Positions 1-6,020 of a DNA stretch of 6,926 nt are shown here, in pieces. Under the pieces are notes generated by a model, which saw only the letters and a list, made by a program, of their open reading frames with translations, did no database searches and was not told the origin of the DNA. The position numbers were made by a program, and so were the translations under genes. The stretch covers positions 1 to 6,926 of the forward strand of contig JAGODW010000076.1 of assembly GCA_017998025.1 (NCBI GenBank). Direction: 5' to 3'. This DNA is from Spirochaetales bacterium (GTDB taxonomy: Bacteria; Spirochaetota; Spirochaetia; DTKZ01). The stretch's first letter is position 1. Every line of letters starts with the position of its first letter.

Positions 1-687
1 AGCTTTACCTCCTGTGGCTTTGCCAAGGACTTCAATAAGTTCCGGATTCTGGCGGTACGAATTCTCATCCGAGTTTACCAGGGCGAAACACTTTTTTTCT
101 GTTAAGAACTTGTATCCACTGATCAGTTTCTGTTCGTCGGCAGTAAGAGGGATATCCCGGACAGGATTACCCTGATTCAAGGTTTCTACAATTCGTTCCA
201 TGAGTTTTTCTTCTGCCTGGGATTGGGGGGTCTTTTTCCCCCGTTGGTGGTCCTGCTGGATTCGTTCGAGTCGTCGTTCTGCTAATACCTGATCGGTAAG
301 GAGAAGCTCTGTCAGGATGGTTTCCAGATCTTTCTCCGGATCTGGAGGGCCATACGCCCCCTCCAGGGTTGGATTGGAAAAGTTCCGTAGAACAATTGCG
401 AATGCATCGGCCGTTTTAAGGAGGGCCATTCCTTCCCCGGAGAACAAACCACCTTTTGCCGCTCCATGCCCTACGAAATCAATAAATTCGATCGTTGCAT
501 GTATCGTTTTTTTAGGATGATAGAGACTGGAGAGCCGATCTACCCGATCATCCAGCACCGTTACCACCCCGATGTTGGGTTCAACTTTTCCCGTATCGTA
601 CTCCGCTGTTTCGGCTGTTTGGCCCGTTAATGCATTAAAGATGGTAGTTTTTCCTGCCTTTGGCAATCCGATCAATCCAATATTCAT
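1..687 (-). CDS. ychF: YchF/Obg-type P-loop ATPase, N-terminal part (runs off the left edge)
   Basis: This is the first 229 residues of a YchF-family (OLA1-like) TRAFAC nucleotidase, a cytosolic ATPase associated with ribosomes and stress responses; the C-terminal TGS-like part is outside the window. Starting at ATG 687 the protein opens MNIGLIGLPKAGKTTIF, with the P-loop at residues 7-14. The family block PNIGVVTVLDDR is at 37-48, G3 (DFVG) at 70-73 and the G4-type NSDE at 205-208. An Asn-x-x-Glu at G4 is what gives YchF proteins ATP rather than GTP preference. Residues about 105-195 are charged and helical, matching the YchF coiled-coil insertion. Oddities: the P-loop is GLPKAGKT where classical YchF has GLPNVGKS, and no Shine-Dalgarno precedes the start; the bases upstream are pyrimidine-rich. 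It is divergent from the glycoside hydrolase gene. The family call is firm, but this may be a diverged paralogue rather than the housekeeping ychF. Confidence 0.88.
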   Translation of the reverse strand, partial: MNIGLIGLPKAGKTTIFNALTGQTAETAEYDTGKVEPNIGVVTVLDDRVDRLSSLYHPKKTIHATIEFIDFVGHGAAKGGLFSGEGMALLKTADAFAIVLRNFSNPTLEGAYGPPDPEKDLETILTELLLTDQVLAERRLERIQQDHQRGKKTPQSQAEEKLMERIVETLNQGNPVRDIPLTADEQKLISGYKFLTEKKCFALVNSDENSYRQNPELIEVLGKATGGKA

Positions 688-810
688 AGGGAAAGTATGG
701 GGGAAAAGGGAAGGAAAGGCAATATGGAAGTCAATTGTCGATCCTATTTCCTTTACTACCCTTCTTAACTTTTCTAAAATTAAACTTGAACGATACTAGT
801 AAACAGGATA

Positions 811-2250
811 GTGAGGATTCCTTTGATATTATCGAGAAGCGAAAAATTATCTAATCGCCGATCCGACTATAAGCTTATCGGTTACAGTAAACTTTTGTTA
901 CAGAGCGGAAAGCCTCAAATTGCCAAAATAAATAATTCGTCTCAGATTACCTTTGCATATAAATCTATAATCGTTTTATTCTTTTTTCTTACAGGCTGTA
1001 ACACTTCTCGTTCCACGCTTCTTATCCCCCGGCAGATTCCCACGGATGCCTTTGGAATGGCCCATGCGGGTGAAAGATGCACAGAAGAGGAAAATACCCT
1101 TTTAAACGAATTGGGCGTAGCCTGGATTCGGAATACCTTTCGGTGGGATACGATCCAGATAAGGCCGGAACAATGGGATTTTCAGCGCTGGGACCGGTAT
1201 GTGGAGAATGCAGAGAAGACAGGGAAAAAAATCCTTGCGGTACTGGGCTATGATACTGCGTGGATCTATGGTGAGAACAGGACAAAAACCCGGCGGCGGT
1301 ATATTGAGCCAGAGAACATACCATATTTCCTCCAGTATGTAGAGGTTGTGGTTCGAAGGTATCGAGGAAAGATAGGGGCCTACGAGATCTGGAATGAGCC
1401 AAACTGGACATTCTGGAAGGGCTCCAACGAAGATTTTTTTCAGCTTTGCACGGCCGCAGCCCGCCGGATAAAGGAGGTTGCTCCAGAAAGTTATGTGGTA
1501 ATTGGTTCCTTTCTACGGGTTCCAGATTCCTTTATTCAAGGATTGTTTCAGGCTGGAGCCTTTTCCTATGCCGATGGGGTATCCTTTCATCCTTATGCGC
1601 TTGATTCGGATGGAGTTGTCGGGCAGTACGATAAACTGGTTCGTATTTTAAAAGAAGAAGGTTTTCAGGGAGACGTCTGGGTTACCGAAGTGGGGTATCC
1701 GACCGGCGGGTTGTATATAACCCGTGTGTCTGAGGGAGAGTTCCCAGCCCGGGTGATAAAGACTCTTGTTGGTCTATTAACTCGAGGAGCCCGGGTTGTA
1801 TTCTGGTATGAATTGTTCGATAAATTCCCCGAAGGGAAAGCACCCAACCCTTTCAATTCGGAGCTATTTTTTGGACTTGCCTATCCAGATTATTCTTTGA
1901 AAAGTGGAGCCATGGCCTACGGGCTTACAGCCCGGAAAATTGCCGGGGCTCACTATCAGCCGGATTTTCTGGAAGTTTCCCCGGCGCTGTCAAAATCTGT
2001 AGAAGCATTCCTCTTTCAAGGGAAGGCTGGGAGTTGGAGGCTGATTCTCTGGTCCCGTCAGGGAGAGGTACAGGTGAGGATTTCTCCTCTAACGGGGTGT
2101 TTCCAGTATGAGATTTCTATAGGGGAACCCGTTCTCATACTTGAAAAAGCAGATGTATACTTTATAAATGAGAATCCCACTTTTCTTGAATGGCAGGATC
2201 CAGTTCAAAATTCTTATTATATCGAACAGGTCCGTATCTTAGATGGATAA
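811..2250 (+). CDS. Clan GH-A glycoside hydrolase lipoprotein (GH39/GH5-like)
   Basis: A predicted surface- or periplasm-anchored retaining glycosidase. The hydrophobic stretch IIVLFFFLTGC ends in a lipobox with Cys63 (counted from GTG 811), which would be the lipidated residue of the mature protein. After it comes a TIM barrel of about 330 residues. YEIWNEPN at 191-198 contains the acid/base Glu196 in the clan-A NEP motif; SFHPY at 258-262 is a typical active-site strand; WVTEVGYPT at 290-298 supplies the nucleophile Glu293. Residues about 385-479 look like a small beta domain. The substrate cannot be read from sequence. The start is doubtful: GTG 811 puts an atypical 50-residue tail before the signal peptide and has no well-placed Shine-Dalgarno. 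TTG 823 (after GAGG), TTG 895, or a rare ATT at 919 (after GGAAAG) would give shorter N-termini. A second lipoprotein gene follows after 65 bp and is probably co-transcribed. Confidence 0.85.
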   Translation: MRIPLILSRSEKLSNRRSDYKLIGYSKLLLQSGKPQIAKINNSSQITFAYKSIIVLFFFLTGCNTSRSTLLIPRQIPTDAFGMAHAGERCTEEENTLLNELGVAWIRNTFRWDTIQIRPEQWDFQRWDRYVENAEKTGKKILAVLGYDTAWIYGENRTKTRRRYIEPENIPYFLQYVEVVVRRYRGKIGAYEIWNEPNWTFWKGSNEDFFQLCTAAARRIKEVAPESYVVIGSFLRVPDSFIQGLFQAGAFSYADGVSFHPYALDSDGVVGQYDKLVRILKEEGFQGDVWVTEVGYPTGGLYITRVSEGEFPARVIKTLVGLLTRGARVVFWYELFDKFPEGKAPNPFNSELFFGLAYPDYSLKSGAMAYGLTARKIAGAHYQPDFLEVSPALSKSVEAFLFQGKAGSWRLILWSRQGEVQVRISPLTGCFQYEISIGEPVLILEKADVYFINENPTFLEWQDPVQNSYYIEQVRILDG

Positions 2251-2278
2251 CTGCCTGTTTTCGCAGTAAACTAGTAAG

Positions 2279-2298
2279 TATGCCGTTCGGTTGGCATA
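2279..2298. repeat. Small inverted repeat before the second lipoprotein gene
   Basis: TATGCC (2279-2284) and GGCATA (2293-2298) form a perfect 6-bp stem with an 8-base loop, only four bases before the AGGAGG of the downstream gene. It is followed by AAAAC rather than a T-run, so it is not a standard terminator. It could be a processing or leader hairpin between two co-transcribed genes, or chance. Confidence 0.3.
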
Positions 2299-2315
2299 AA
2301 ACAGGAGGTGGAGAG

Positions 2316-3137
2316 ATGAAAGGTATATTCAGGATAGTCCTAGTGCTCGCTTTTGTTCTCACTGGGTGTCTGCAAACGGAAACAAAAATAAAAGTTGAAA
2401 AAGACGGCAGTGGTACAGTGGAACAAAAGGTAATTCTGCGGAAGGACATTGTAGAGATGATGAAGGAAGTGCAAGCCTCGATGGGGAAACTTTCAGAGGA
2501 ATCTTCGATCCTAAATGAAGAGAAGCTTAAGGAAGATGCAACGTGGATGGGTAAAGGTGTACAGTTCCTAGAGGCTAAACCACTCGAAAGCCCAAATGGT
2601 GAAGGATACTGGGTACGGTATGCCTTTACCGATGTCAATTCATTACAGGTCTCTGAAACTCCTTTAATGGGAGACACCCCGACTGTTCAAGCATCGGGCG
2701 CGCCTCCTCAAGGGCAGTTCCTTAAATTCCAGTTTACCCGCGGAACTCCCGCTACTCTAATGGTATATATAAGCCGGGAAGAATTAAGCAAGGAAGAAAT
2801 GGAATCGAAAGAAGTAGAAGAATGGGAAGAAGAAGAGGAATTAGAGGAAGAGGCAGAACAAGATATCGAAATGATGAAAGAATTTCTCCAGGATATGAAA
2901 CTTGCAATCCGTATCGAAGTAGGAGGAACCATTACTTCTAGTAATGCAGATTTTCGTTCGGGTCCGACAGTAACCTTAATGGATGTAGACTTTAACAAGA
3001 TAGTACAGAATCAAGAGGCTTTTGATGTTTTGACTTCCAACAAGGTAAATTCATTGGAGGAGCTTAAAGAGTTTTCCCAGAAATATCCGGGTTTGCAGAT
3101 GGAGACAAAAGATAAGATTCGAATTCAATTCCGCTGA
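2316..3137 (+). CDS. Lipoprotein with Glu-rich linker, unrecognised function
   Basis: A 273-residue lipoprotein. The start is ATG 2316, seven bases after a perfect AGGAGG (2303-2308). The frame is open further upstream, but that extension overlaps the end of the hydrolase gene and is not supported. Residues 1-17 are a signal peptide ending in VLTG before Cys18, the predicted lipidation site. The mature protein starts with a beta-rich segment, TKIKVEKDGSGTVEQKVIL (23-41), of the kind seen in LppM-like and other small bacterial lipoproteins whose first strands carry a DGSG turn. A block at about 155-190 is extremely acidic (EEWEEEEELEEEAEQ) and probably helical. A second beta segment, IRIEVGGTITSSNA (198-211), follows. 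No catalytic motif is visible. It lies 65 bp after the glycoside hydrolase lipoprotein on the same strand, so the two are likely made together and exported together. Function is unknown. Confidence 0.85.
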   Translation: MKGIFRIVLVLAFVLTGCLQTETKIKVEKDGSGTVEQKVILRKDIVEMMKEVQASMGKLSEESSILNEEKLKEDATWMGKGVQFLEAKPLESPNGEGYWVRYAFTDVNSLQVSETPLMGDTPTVQASGAPPQGQFLKFQFTRGTPATLMVYISREELSKEEMESKEVEEWEEEEELEEEAEQDIEMMKEFLQDMKLAIRIEVGGTITSSNADFRSGPTVTLMDVDFNKIVQNQEAFDVLTSNKVNSLEELKEFSQKYPGLQMETKDKIRIQFR

Positions 3138-3150
3138 TGGAAAATAAAAT

Positions 3151-3918
3151 TTACAGGATCATCGCTGAACGCCCCCAGTTGTAATGGTATCTCCGGAGTT
3201 CTTCCAGGGTCTTCATGGGGAATTTGAGAACTTTTGCCCCTTCCCCAATATAGATTCCATCCTGAATTACCTGATAGGAGAACCGGTCTATGTTGGAACG
3301 ATCTACGATTTTATTTGGCTTTGATTCCAGCTCTGTTACGGCCCGAATACAATCTTGCAGATGTTCAAGGTTTTTATCATAGGCAGGCCCAATACTTCCT
3401 GTTTTCTTGGAGGTAAAATCGAAGATTTTTAAATCGGTGAATACAATTTTAGGTACAAATGTCTTTTTCTGGGGGTCGCACATATAAGCAGAAAAATCGA
3501 TAGGATCCAGTATGGTTACCGCCAGGGGACGGATAGGACAGAGTTCCTGGTATACCCAGTAGGGCCGTTTTGGAGGATGTTCTGTCATTTCACTACGCGA
3601 AAGTTCCAGGGTTCTCCCATCACGGGTGGTAAGATATAGAGAACGGATAGCTGAAAGAGGAACATGTTCCAGGGTGCGATACACGGAAAGGTAGAGAGAG
3701 TTTTTGGGATCCCCGTTCTGGTGAGGAACGCATTTTTCCCGGGCGTACTGCCAATCAAAGTAATCCCCGAATCCGCCATCTATTTCTGCAAAGATGATGT
3801 TTTCATAGGAACCTTTTTTGGAACCGGTCGCCATATAAGAACCAAATTGTATAGGATCTAATTGTGAGGCAATTAATGCTTCTACAGGAAAAAGAGTTAC
3901 ATAATAATGAACATTCAT
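3151..3918 (-). CDS. Unrecognised protein with two diverged copies of one domain
   Basis: A 255-residue cytosolic protein (no signal peptide or membrane segment) that I do not recognise. The start ATG 3918 is supported by AAAGGAG seven bases upstream and an extended -10 element just before that. The notable property is internal duplication. Residues 14-47 (QLDPIQFGSYM then IIFAEID) align with 131-164 (ILDPIDFSAYM then IVFTDLK), sharing LDPI-F--YM, a lysine-rich turn and an I-F-(E/D) strand. The resemblance continues weakly to LSAIRSLYLTTRDG (88-101) against SNIDRFSYQVIQDG (208-221), giving a repeat unit of about 117-120 residues. The C-terminal end is basic and aromatic (LRRYHYNWGR). It converges on the lipoprotein gene with only 13 bp between stop codons and is divergent from the thioesterase. 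No function is proposed; a binding or regulatory protein with two pseudo-symmetric domains is one possibility. Confidence 0.8.
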   Translation of the reverse strand: MNVHYYVTLFPVEALIASQLDPIQFGSYMATGSKKGSYENIIFAEIDGGFGDYFDWQYAREKCVPHQNGDPKNSLYLSVYRTLEHVPLSAIRSLYLTTRDGRTLELSRSEMTEHPPKRPYWVYQELCPIRPLAVTILDPIDFSAYMCDPQKKTFVPKIVFTDLKIFDFTSKKTGSIGPAYDKNLEHLQDCIRAVTELESKPNKIVDRSNIDRFSYQVIQDGIYIGEGAKVLKFPMKTLEELRRYHYNWGRSAMIL

Positions 3919-3939
3919 TTTTCAACTCCTTTCTATTCA

Positions 3940-3948
3940 AGTATACCA
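3940..3948 (-). promoter_or_regulatory. Extended -10 promoter element for the duplicated-domain protein
   Basis: On the minus strand the bases read TGGTATACT: TATACT matches the sigma70 -10 consensus at five of six positions and is preceded by the TGn of an extended -10. No good -35 is visible at 16-18 bp, which is usual for extended -10 promoters. The implied transcript would start around 3933, giving a leader of about 15 bases that just contains the AAAGGAG ribosome site. Confidence 0.5.
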
Positions 3949-4034
3949 TAGTTTCCTTTATGGGGCGTTTACTTTGTTCCTTGATTTGATCCATACTTTG
4001 TTTTTCCGCTATGCGAAATATTGAATTTTCTATC

Positions 4035-4040
4035 AGGAGG
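4035..4040 (+). promoter_or_regulatory. Shine-Dalgarno that sets a TTG start for the thioesterase
   Basis: A perfect AGGAGG lies six bases before TTG 4047. An in-frame ATG at 4011 precedes this site and lacks its own Shine-Dalgarno, so translation from 4011 would read through the ribosome-binding sequence as codons. The spacing favours the TTG. Confidence 0.75.
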
Positions 4041-4046
4041 AATATT

Positions 4047-4574
4047 TTGAAACGGACTATTACAAGCAAACAACCAAACTCACGAATGTGTTTTGTCTGC
4101 GGTTTAAAGAATGCTTTCGGGCTAAAGGCGGCCTTTTATAATCTCGATTCTGGAGAGGTGGCTGCGGTATTTACTCCGCGGGAGGAACATCAGGGGTATC
4201 CAGGGCGACTTCACGGAGGCATAGCTGCTTCTGTATTGGATGAAGTGGTCGGCCGGGCTATAAACCCACAGGGCTTAGCGGCGGTATGGGGAGTAACTGT
4301 AGAGCTCACAGTAAAATACCGGAAGCCGATTCCCCTAGGCGAGGCCATAACTGCAATAGGCCGAATCACCGGTAGGAGAGGAAGGTTCTTTGAGGGTTCA
4401 GGAGAGATCATTCTTTCAGACGGATCCGTTGCTTTAGAGGCAAAAGGAAGGTACATGGAACTGCCCCTGGAGAAAATCGCCCAATCCGAGATCGATGAAC
4501 TAGAATGGCAGGTTGTCCCTTCCCCTGAGGATCCGATAGAACTGTCCCTTCCTCAGCGGGAAAGCCGTACATAG
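4047..4574 (+). CDS. PaaI-like hotdog-fold acyl-CoA thioesterase
   Basis: A 175-residue protein of the hotdog superfamily, most like PaaI/YbgC-type and THEM4-like thioesterases that hydrolyse acyl-CoA esters in the cytosol. Near the N-terminus is CFVCGLKNAFGLK (15-27), the C-x-x-C-G-x-x-N opening common in this group. The hotdog active-site helix is LHGGIAASVLDEV (55-67), with HGG at 56-58 and Asp65/Glu66 as the likely catalytic acids. The strand VELTVKYRKPIPLGE (85-99) is the usual dimer-interface strand with the R-P-x-P-x-G turn. The start is TTG 4047, six bases after AGGAGG. The tail after about residue 140 is charged, proline-containing and outside the fold. The substrate is unknown. It converges on the isomerase gene with 13 bp between stop codons and is divergent from the duplicated-domain gene, so it is probably transcribed alone. 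The family assignment is secure, the exact activity is not. Confidence 0.85.
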   Translation: MKRTITSKQPNSRMCFVCGLKNAFGLKAAFYNLDSGEVAAVFTPREEHQGYPGRLHGGIAASVLDEVVGRAINPQGLAAVWGVTVELTVKYRKPIPLGEAITAIGRITGRRGRFFEGSGEIILSDGSVALEAKGRYMELPLEKIAQSEIDELEWQVVPSPEDPIELSLPQRESRT

Positions 4575-4583
4575 GCCGAACCT

Positions 4584-4603
4584 ATACCTAAATGGACAGG
4601 TAT
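4584..4603. terminator. Possible weak bidirectional terminator between convergent genes
   Basis: ATACCT (4584-4589) and AGGTAT (4598-4603) form a 6-bp stem with an 8-base loop across the stop codon of the isomerase, just after the thioesterase stop. The stem is AT-containing and no immediate T-run follows on either strand, so it is only a weak candidate. Confidence 0.2.
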
Positions 4604-5424
4604 TCGATACTTTCCTTCAATTTTTTCTTTAGTTCCTCTGGCGGTAGATTCTGTATCCGGCTTCCAAAGGGCTCAAAGGAGATGTCCCCGGTATATCCGG
4701 CGGTGATAAGGCGGTGTACCTGTTCTTTACTCTGCAATCGATCCTTCTCTGAAGGAAGCACACGGTGTTCGTCCAGTATTTTTTCAGGAGGAAGGGGATC
4801 CTCTACTCCAGAGACATGTACCAGGCCTATCCACTCAGGTTTTAGTTCAGTTCCTAAAGACTCAGGTTTGTCGGGTCCCAGATAATAATGAAATGTATCC
4901 AGGGTTACTTTATAGCAATTTGCACTGCTCTCACGGATCATCTCAACGGCTTCAAGTGCAGAAGCAAGGGAAGATATCCGAAAACCCAGAGGTTCTATTA
5001 GTCCGGTTATTCTTGCTTTCTGGAAGAGAGGGGCAAACTCCGTCAGCGCTTCGATCGTTTCTTTTTTCCGTTCTTCAGGAGTTCTCCTATCAGCCGGATC
5101 ATTGTTAGGACAGAGTATAAGAGCAGGACAGGAAATGTCTGTTGCAAGTTCCAGCAATCGGTTTAATTCTTCCCGAACAGTATGTTTCATGGTTTTCAGG
5201 TTGAATTTTTGCACTGCATTGATTGTAATAATGGAAACGCCTGTATCGTTACAGAGTTTTTTCACAGCCTGAGGCGAAAAATGATCAATAATGGTTTTTC
5301 CCGGCAAATCGTTTCGAAGTTCTATTTTGTGGATCCCGATCTGTACGCCAAAATCAATAAAATCTCTGAGTCCCATTCGGGGTGCAATAATTCTATTTAA
5401 TGCAAACCTATTTATCTCGATCAT
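4588..5424 (-). CDS. IolI-like TIM-barrel sugar isomerase/epimerase
   Basis: A 278-residue member of the xylose isomerase-like TIM-barrel superfamily, closest by memory to IolI, the 2-keto-myo-inositol isomerase of inositol breakdown, which has the same length. Shared signatures are INAVQKFN (68-75), LIEPLGF (142-148), VTLDTFHYYLG (173-183), LVHVSGVED (201-209), EHRVLPSE (219-226) and ISFEPF (248-253). The divalent-metal ligands of the family fit Glu144, Asp176, His203 and Glu251, so the enzyme should be active. The start ATG 5424 is set by GGGAGG eight bases upstream. The frame stays open to 5526, but that stretch contains the promoter and operator, so the longer reading is rejected. No other inositol genes are in the window, and related barrels act on other keto-sugars (tagatose, psicose), so the substrate is open. 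It is likely controlled by a LacI-family repressor or CcpA-like protein. Confidence 0.85.
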   Translation of the reverse strand: MIEINRFALNRIIAPRMGLRDFIDFGVQIGIHKIELRNDLPGKTIIDHFSPQAVKKLCNDTGVSIITINAVQKFNLKTMKHTVREELNRLLELATDISCPALILCPNNDPADRRTPEERKKETIEALTEFAPLFQKARITGLIEPLGFRISSLASALEAVEMIRESSANCYKVTLDTFHYYLGPDKPESLGTELKPEWIGLVHVSGVEDPLPPEKILDEHRVLPSEKDRLQSKEQVHRLITAGYTGDISFEPFGSRIQNLPPEELKKKLKESIEYLSI

Positions 5425-5457
5425 TCTGTATTCCTCCCACTCTTCGGGTACAAATTC

Positions 5458-5486
5458 AGTATAACATTGAAAACGTTTGCAATCAA
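5458..5486 (-). promoter_or_regulatory. Sigma70-type promoter of the isomerase gene
   Basis: Minus strand: -35 TTGATT (5481-5486), a 17-bp spacer, then -10 TATACT (5458-5463), preceded by TGT, which also makes it an extended -10. The start of transcription would fall near 5451, giving a leader of about 27 bases before ATG 5424. The spacing is ideal and both boxes are close to consensus. Confidence 0.7.
5467..5482. promoter_or_regulatory. LacI-family / cre-type operator inside the isomerase promoter
   Basis: The minus strand reads TTGCAAACGTTTTCAA. It fits the LacI-family consensus TGNAANCGNTTNCA at every defined position, with the central CG, and also the catabolite-responsive element WTGNAANCGNWNNCW. 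It fills most of the spacer between -35 and -10 and overlaps the end of the -35, where a bound protein would block RNA polymerase. This suggests repression relieved by a sugar or sugar phosphate, or carbon catabolite control. The regulator gene is not in the window. Confidence 0.7.
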
Positions 5487-5582
5487 GTACACTCTGATCA
5501 TCAAATAGATTCATCGTTTCATGCATAACCAGGCAAAAAGTGTATTGGAAGAGGGTACAGGGAATTTGTCGGTGCAGGAATG

Positions 5583-5900
5583 TTACACTTCTGGTTCTCC
5601 TGGGAGTTCATTGTTGTAGTTTTCCGGGGATACCGCAGCTATCCGTATCCCTTGAATATGTAATGTCATTGTGCTAAGCAGTGAGTGATGCCACCGTTCT
5701 TTTTGAAGATTATTTTCAAATTGCTGGGAGATTCGAAAAAAGGCGGTTTCGATACATGTGTACCAATTTTCATACAGACCAGCCATAATTAAGGCGGACC
5801 GTTTGGTTTTTCCGAGCAGAGCAATATCCTCTTTAGAATCTTTATGCTTACGTTTGCGAGCCAGAAATGTAATGATAGCCTCTTTTTCTCGTCGATCCAT
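5583..5900 (-). pseudogene. Truncated HepT/HEPN-like protein, paralogue of the intact copy at 6385-6867
   Basis: A 105-residue reading frame matching the middle of the intact HepT-like protein to the right. From SALIMAG (36-42) to SPENY (92-96) it aligns without gaps, with about 38 of 61 residues identical by eye, including the shared ENWYTCIET/ENYYTCLET, FENNL and RWH patches. It is shorter at the N-terminus and ends NNELPGEPEV where the intact copy continues into the FRHFRRYYF catalytic helix and 50 further residues. Reading the other two frames downstream shows no remnant of that part, so a deletion is likelier than a simple frameshift. It has no nucleotidyltransferase partner on its own strand. 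The DNA is much more diverged than the protein, so the copies separated long ago. It has a promoter and an ATG at 5900, so a short protein may still be made, perhaps a dead core able to dimerise; decay is the default reading. Confidence 0.65.
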
Positions 5901-5908
5901 CTTTTATA

Positions 5909-5938
5909 ATTATACACAGTCTCTCCGATCCAAAACAA
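5909..5938 (-). promoter_or_regulatory. Promoter upstream of the truncated HepT copy, nearly leaderless
   Basis: Minus strand: TTGTTT (5933-5938), an 18-bp spacer and a perfect TATAAT (5909-5914). Only eight bases separate the -10 box from ATG 5900, and no Shine-Dalgarno is present, so any transcript from here would start at or within a few bases of the ATG. Confidence 0.4.
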
Positions 5939-5963
5939 AGAGTGAACCAATTTTATCTACTAA

Positions 5964-5969
5964 TATAGT
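5964..5969 (+). promoter_or_regulatory. Candidate -10 box for the nucleotidyltransferase-HepT operon
   Basis: TATAGT matches the -10 consensus at five of six positions and would give a leader of about 45 bases to ATG 6021. The -35 region (GTGAAC at 16 bp) is poor. The 120-bp divergent gap is AT-rich, so other starts are possible. Confidence 0.3.
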
Positions 5970-6020
5970 TCATTGACTTTTTTCCTATTCATCGAATTAA
6001 TAGTATCTGAGAAAAAACTC

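Noticed and set aside
317..799. Two plus-strand open frames (317-520 and 572-799)
   Set aside because: The first and most of the second are opposite the YchF reading frame, whose protein motifs are clear; the translated products resemble nothing.
869..878. 10-bp palindrome ATAAGCTTAT near the hydrolase start
   Set aside because: Short, AT-rich and without flanking symmetry or a well-formed promoter next to it; could be chance.
2190..2315. In-frame upstream extension of the second lipoprotein gene
   Set aside because: It overlaps the end of the hydrolase gene, and a perfect AGGAGG plus signal peptide mark ATG 2316 as the start.
2162..2998. Minus-strand open frames opposite the second lipoprotein
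   Set aside because: Serine-rich products are mirror images of the Glu/Lys-rich coding strand; no ribosome site or family motif.
4011..4046. ATG 4011 as start of the thioesterase
   Set aside because: The strong AGGAGG lies downstream of it and is spaced for TTG 4047; the extra residues resemble no hotdog N-terminus.
5425..5526. 34-residue N-terminal extension of the IolI-like isomerase
   Set aside because: It covers the -35/-10 promoter and operator; ATG 5424 has a good Shine-Dalgarno and gives the length of known IolI.
5973..6020. TTG 5973 as start of the nucleotidyltransferase
   Set aside because: It would add a hydrophobic tail (TFFLFIELIV) not expected in a soluble enzyme, and it has no Shine-Dalgarno.
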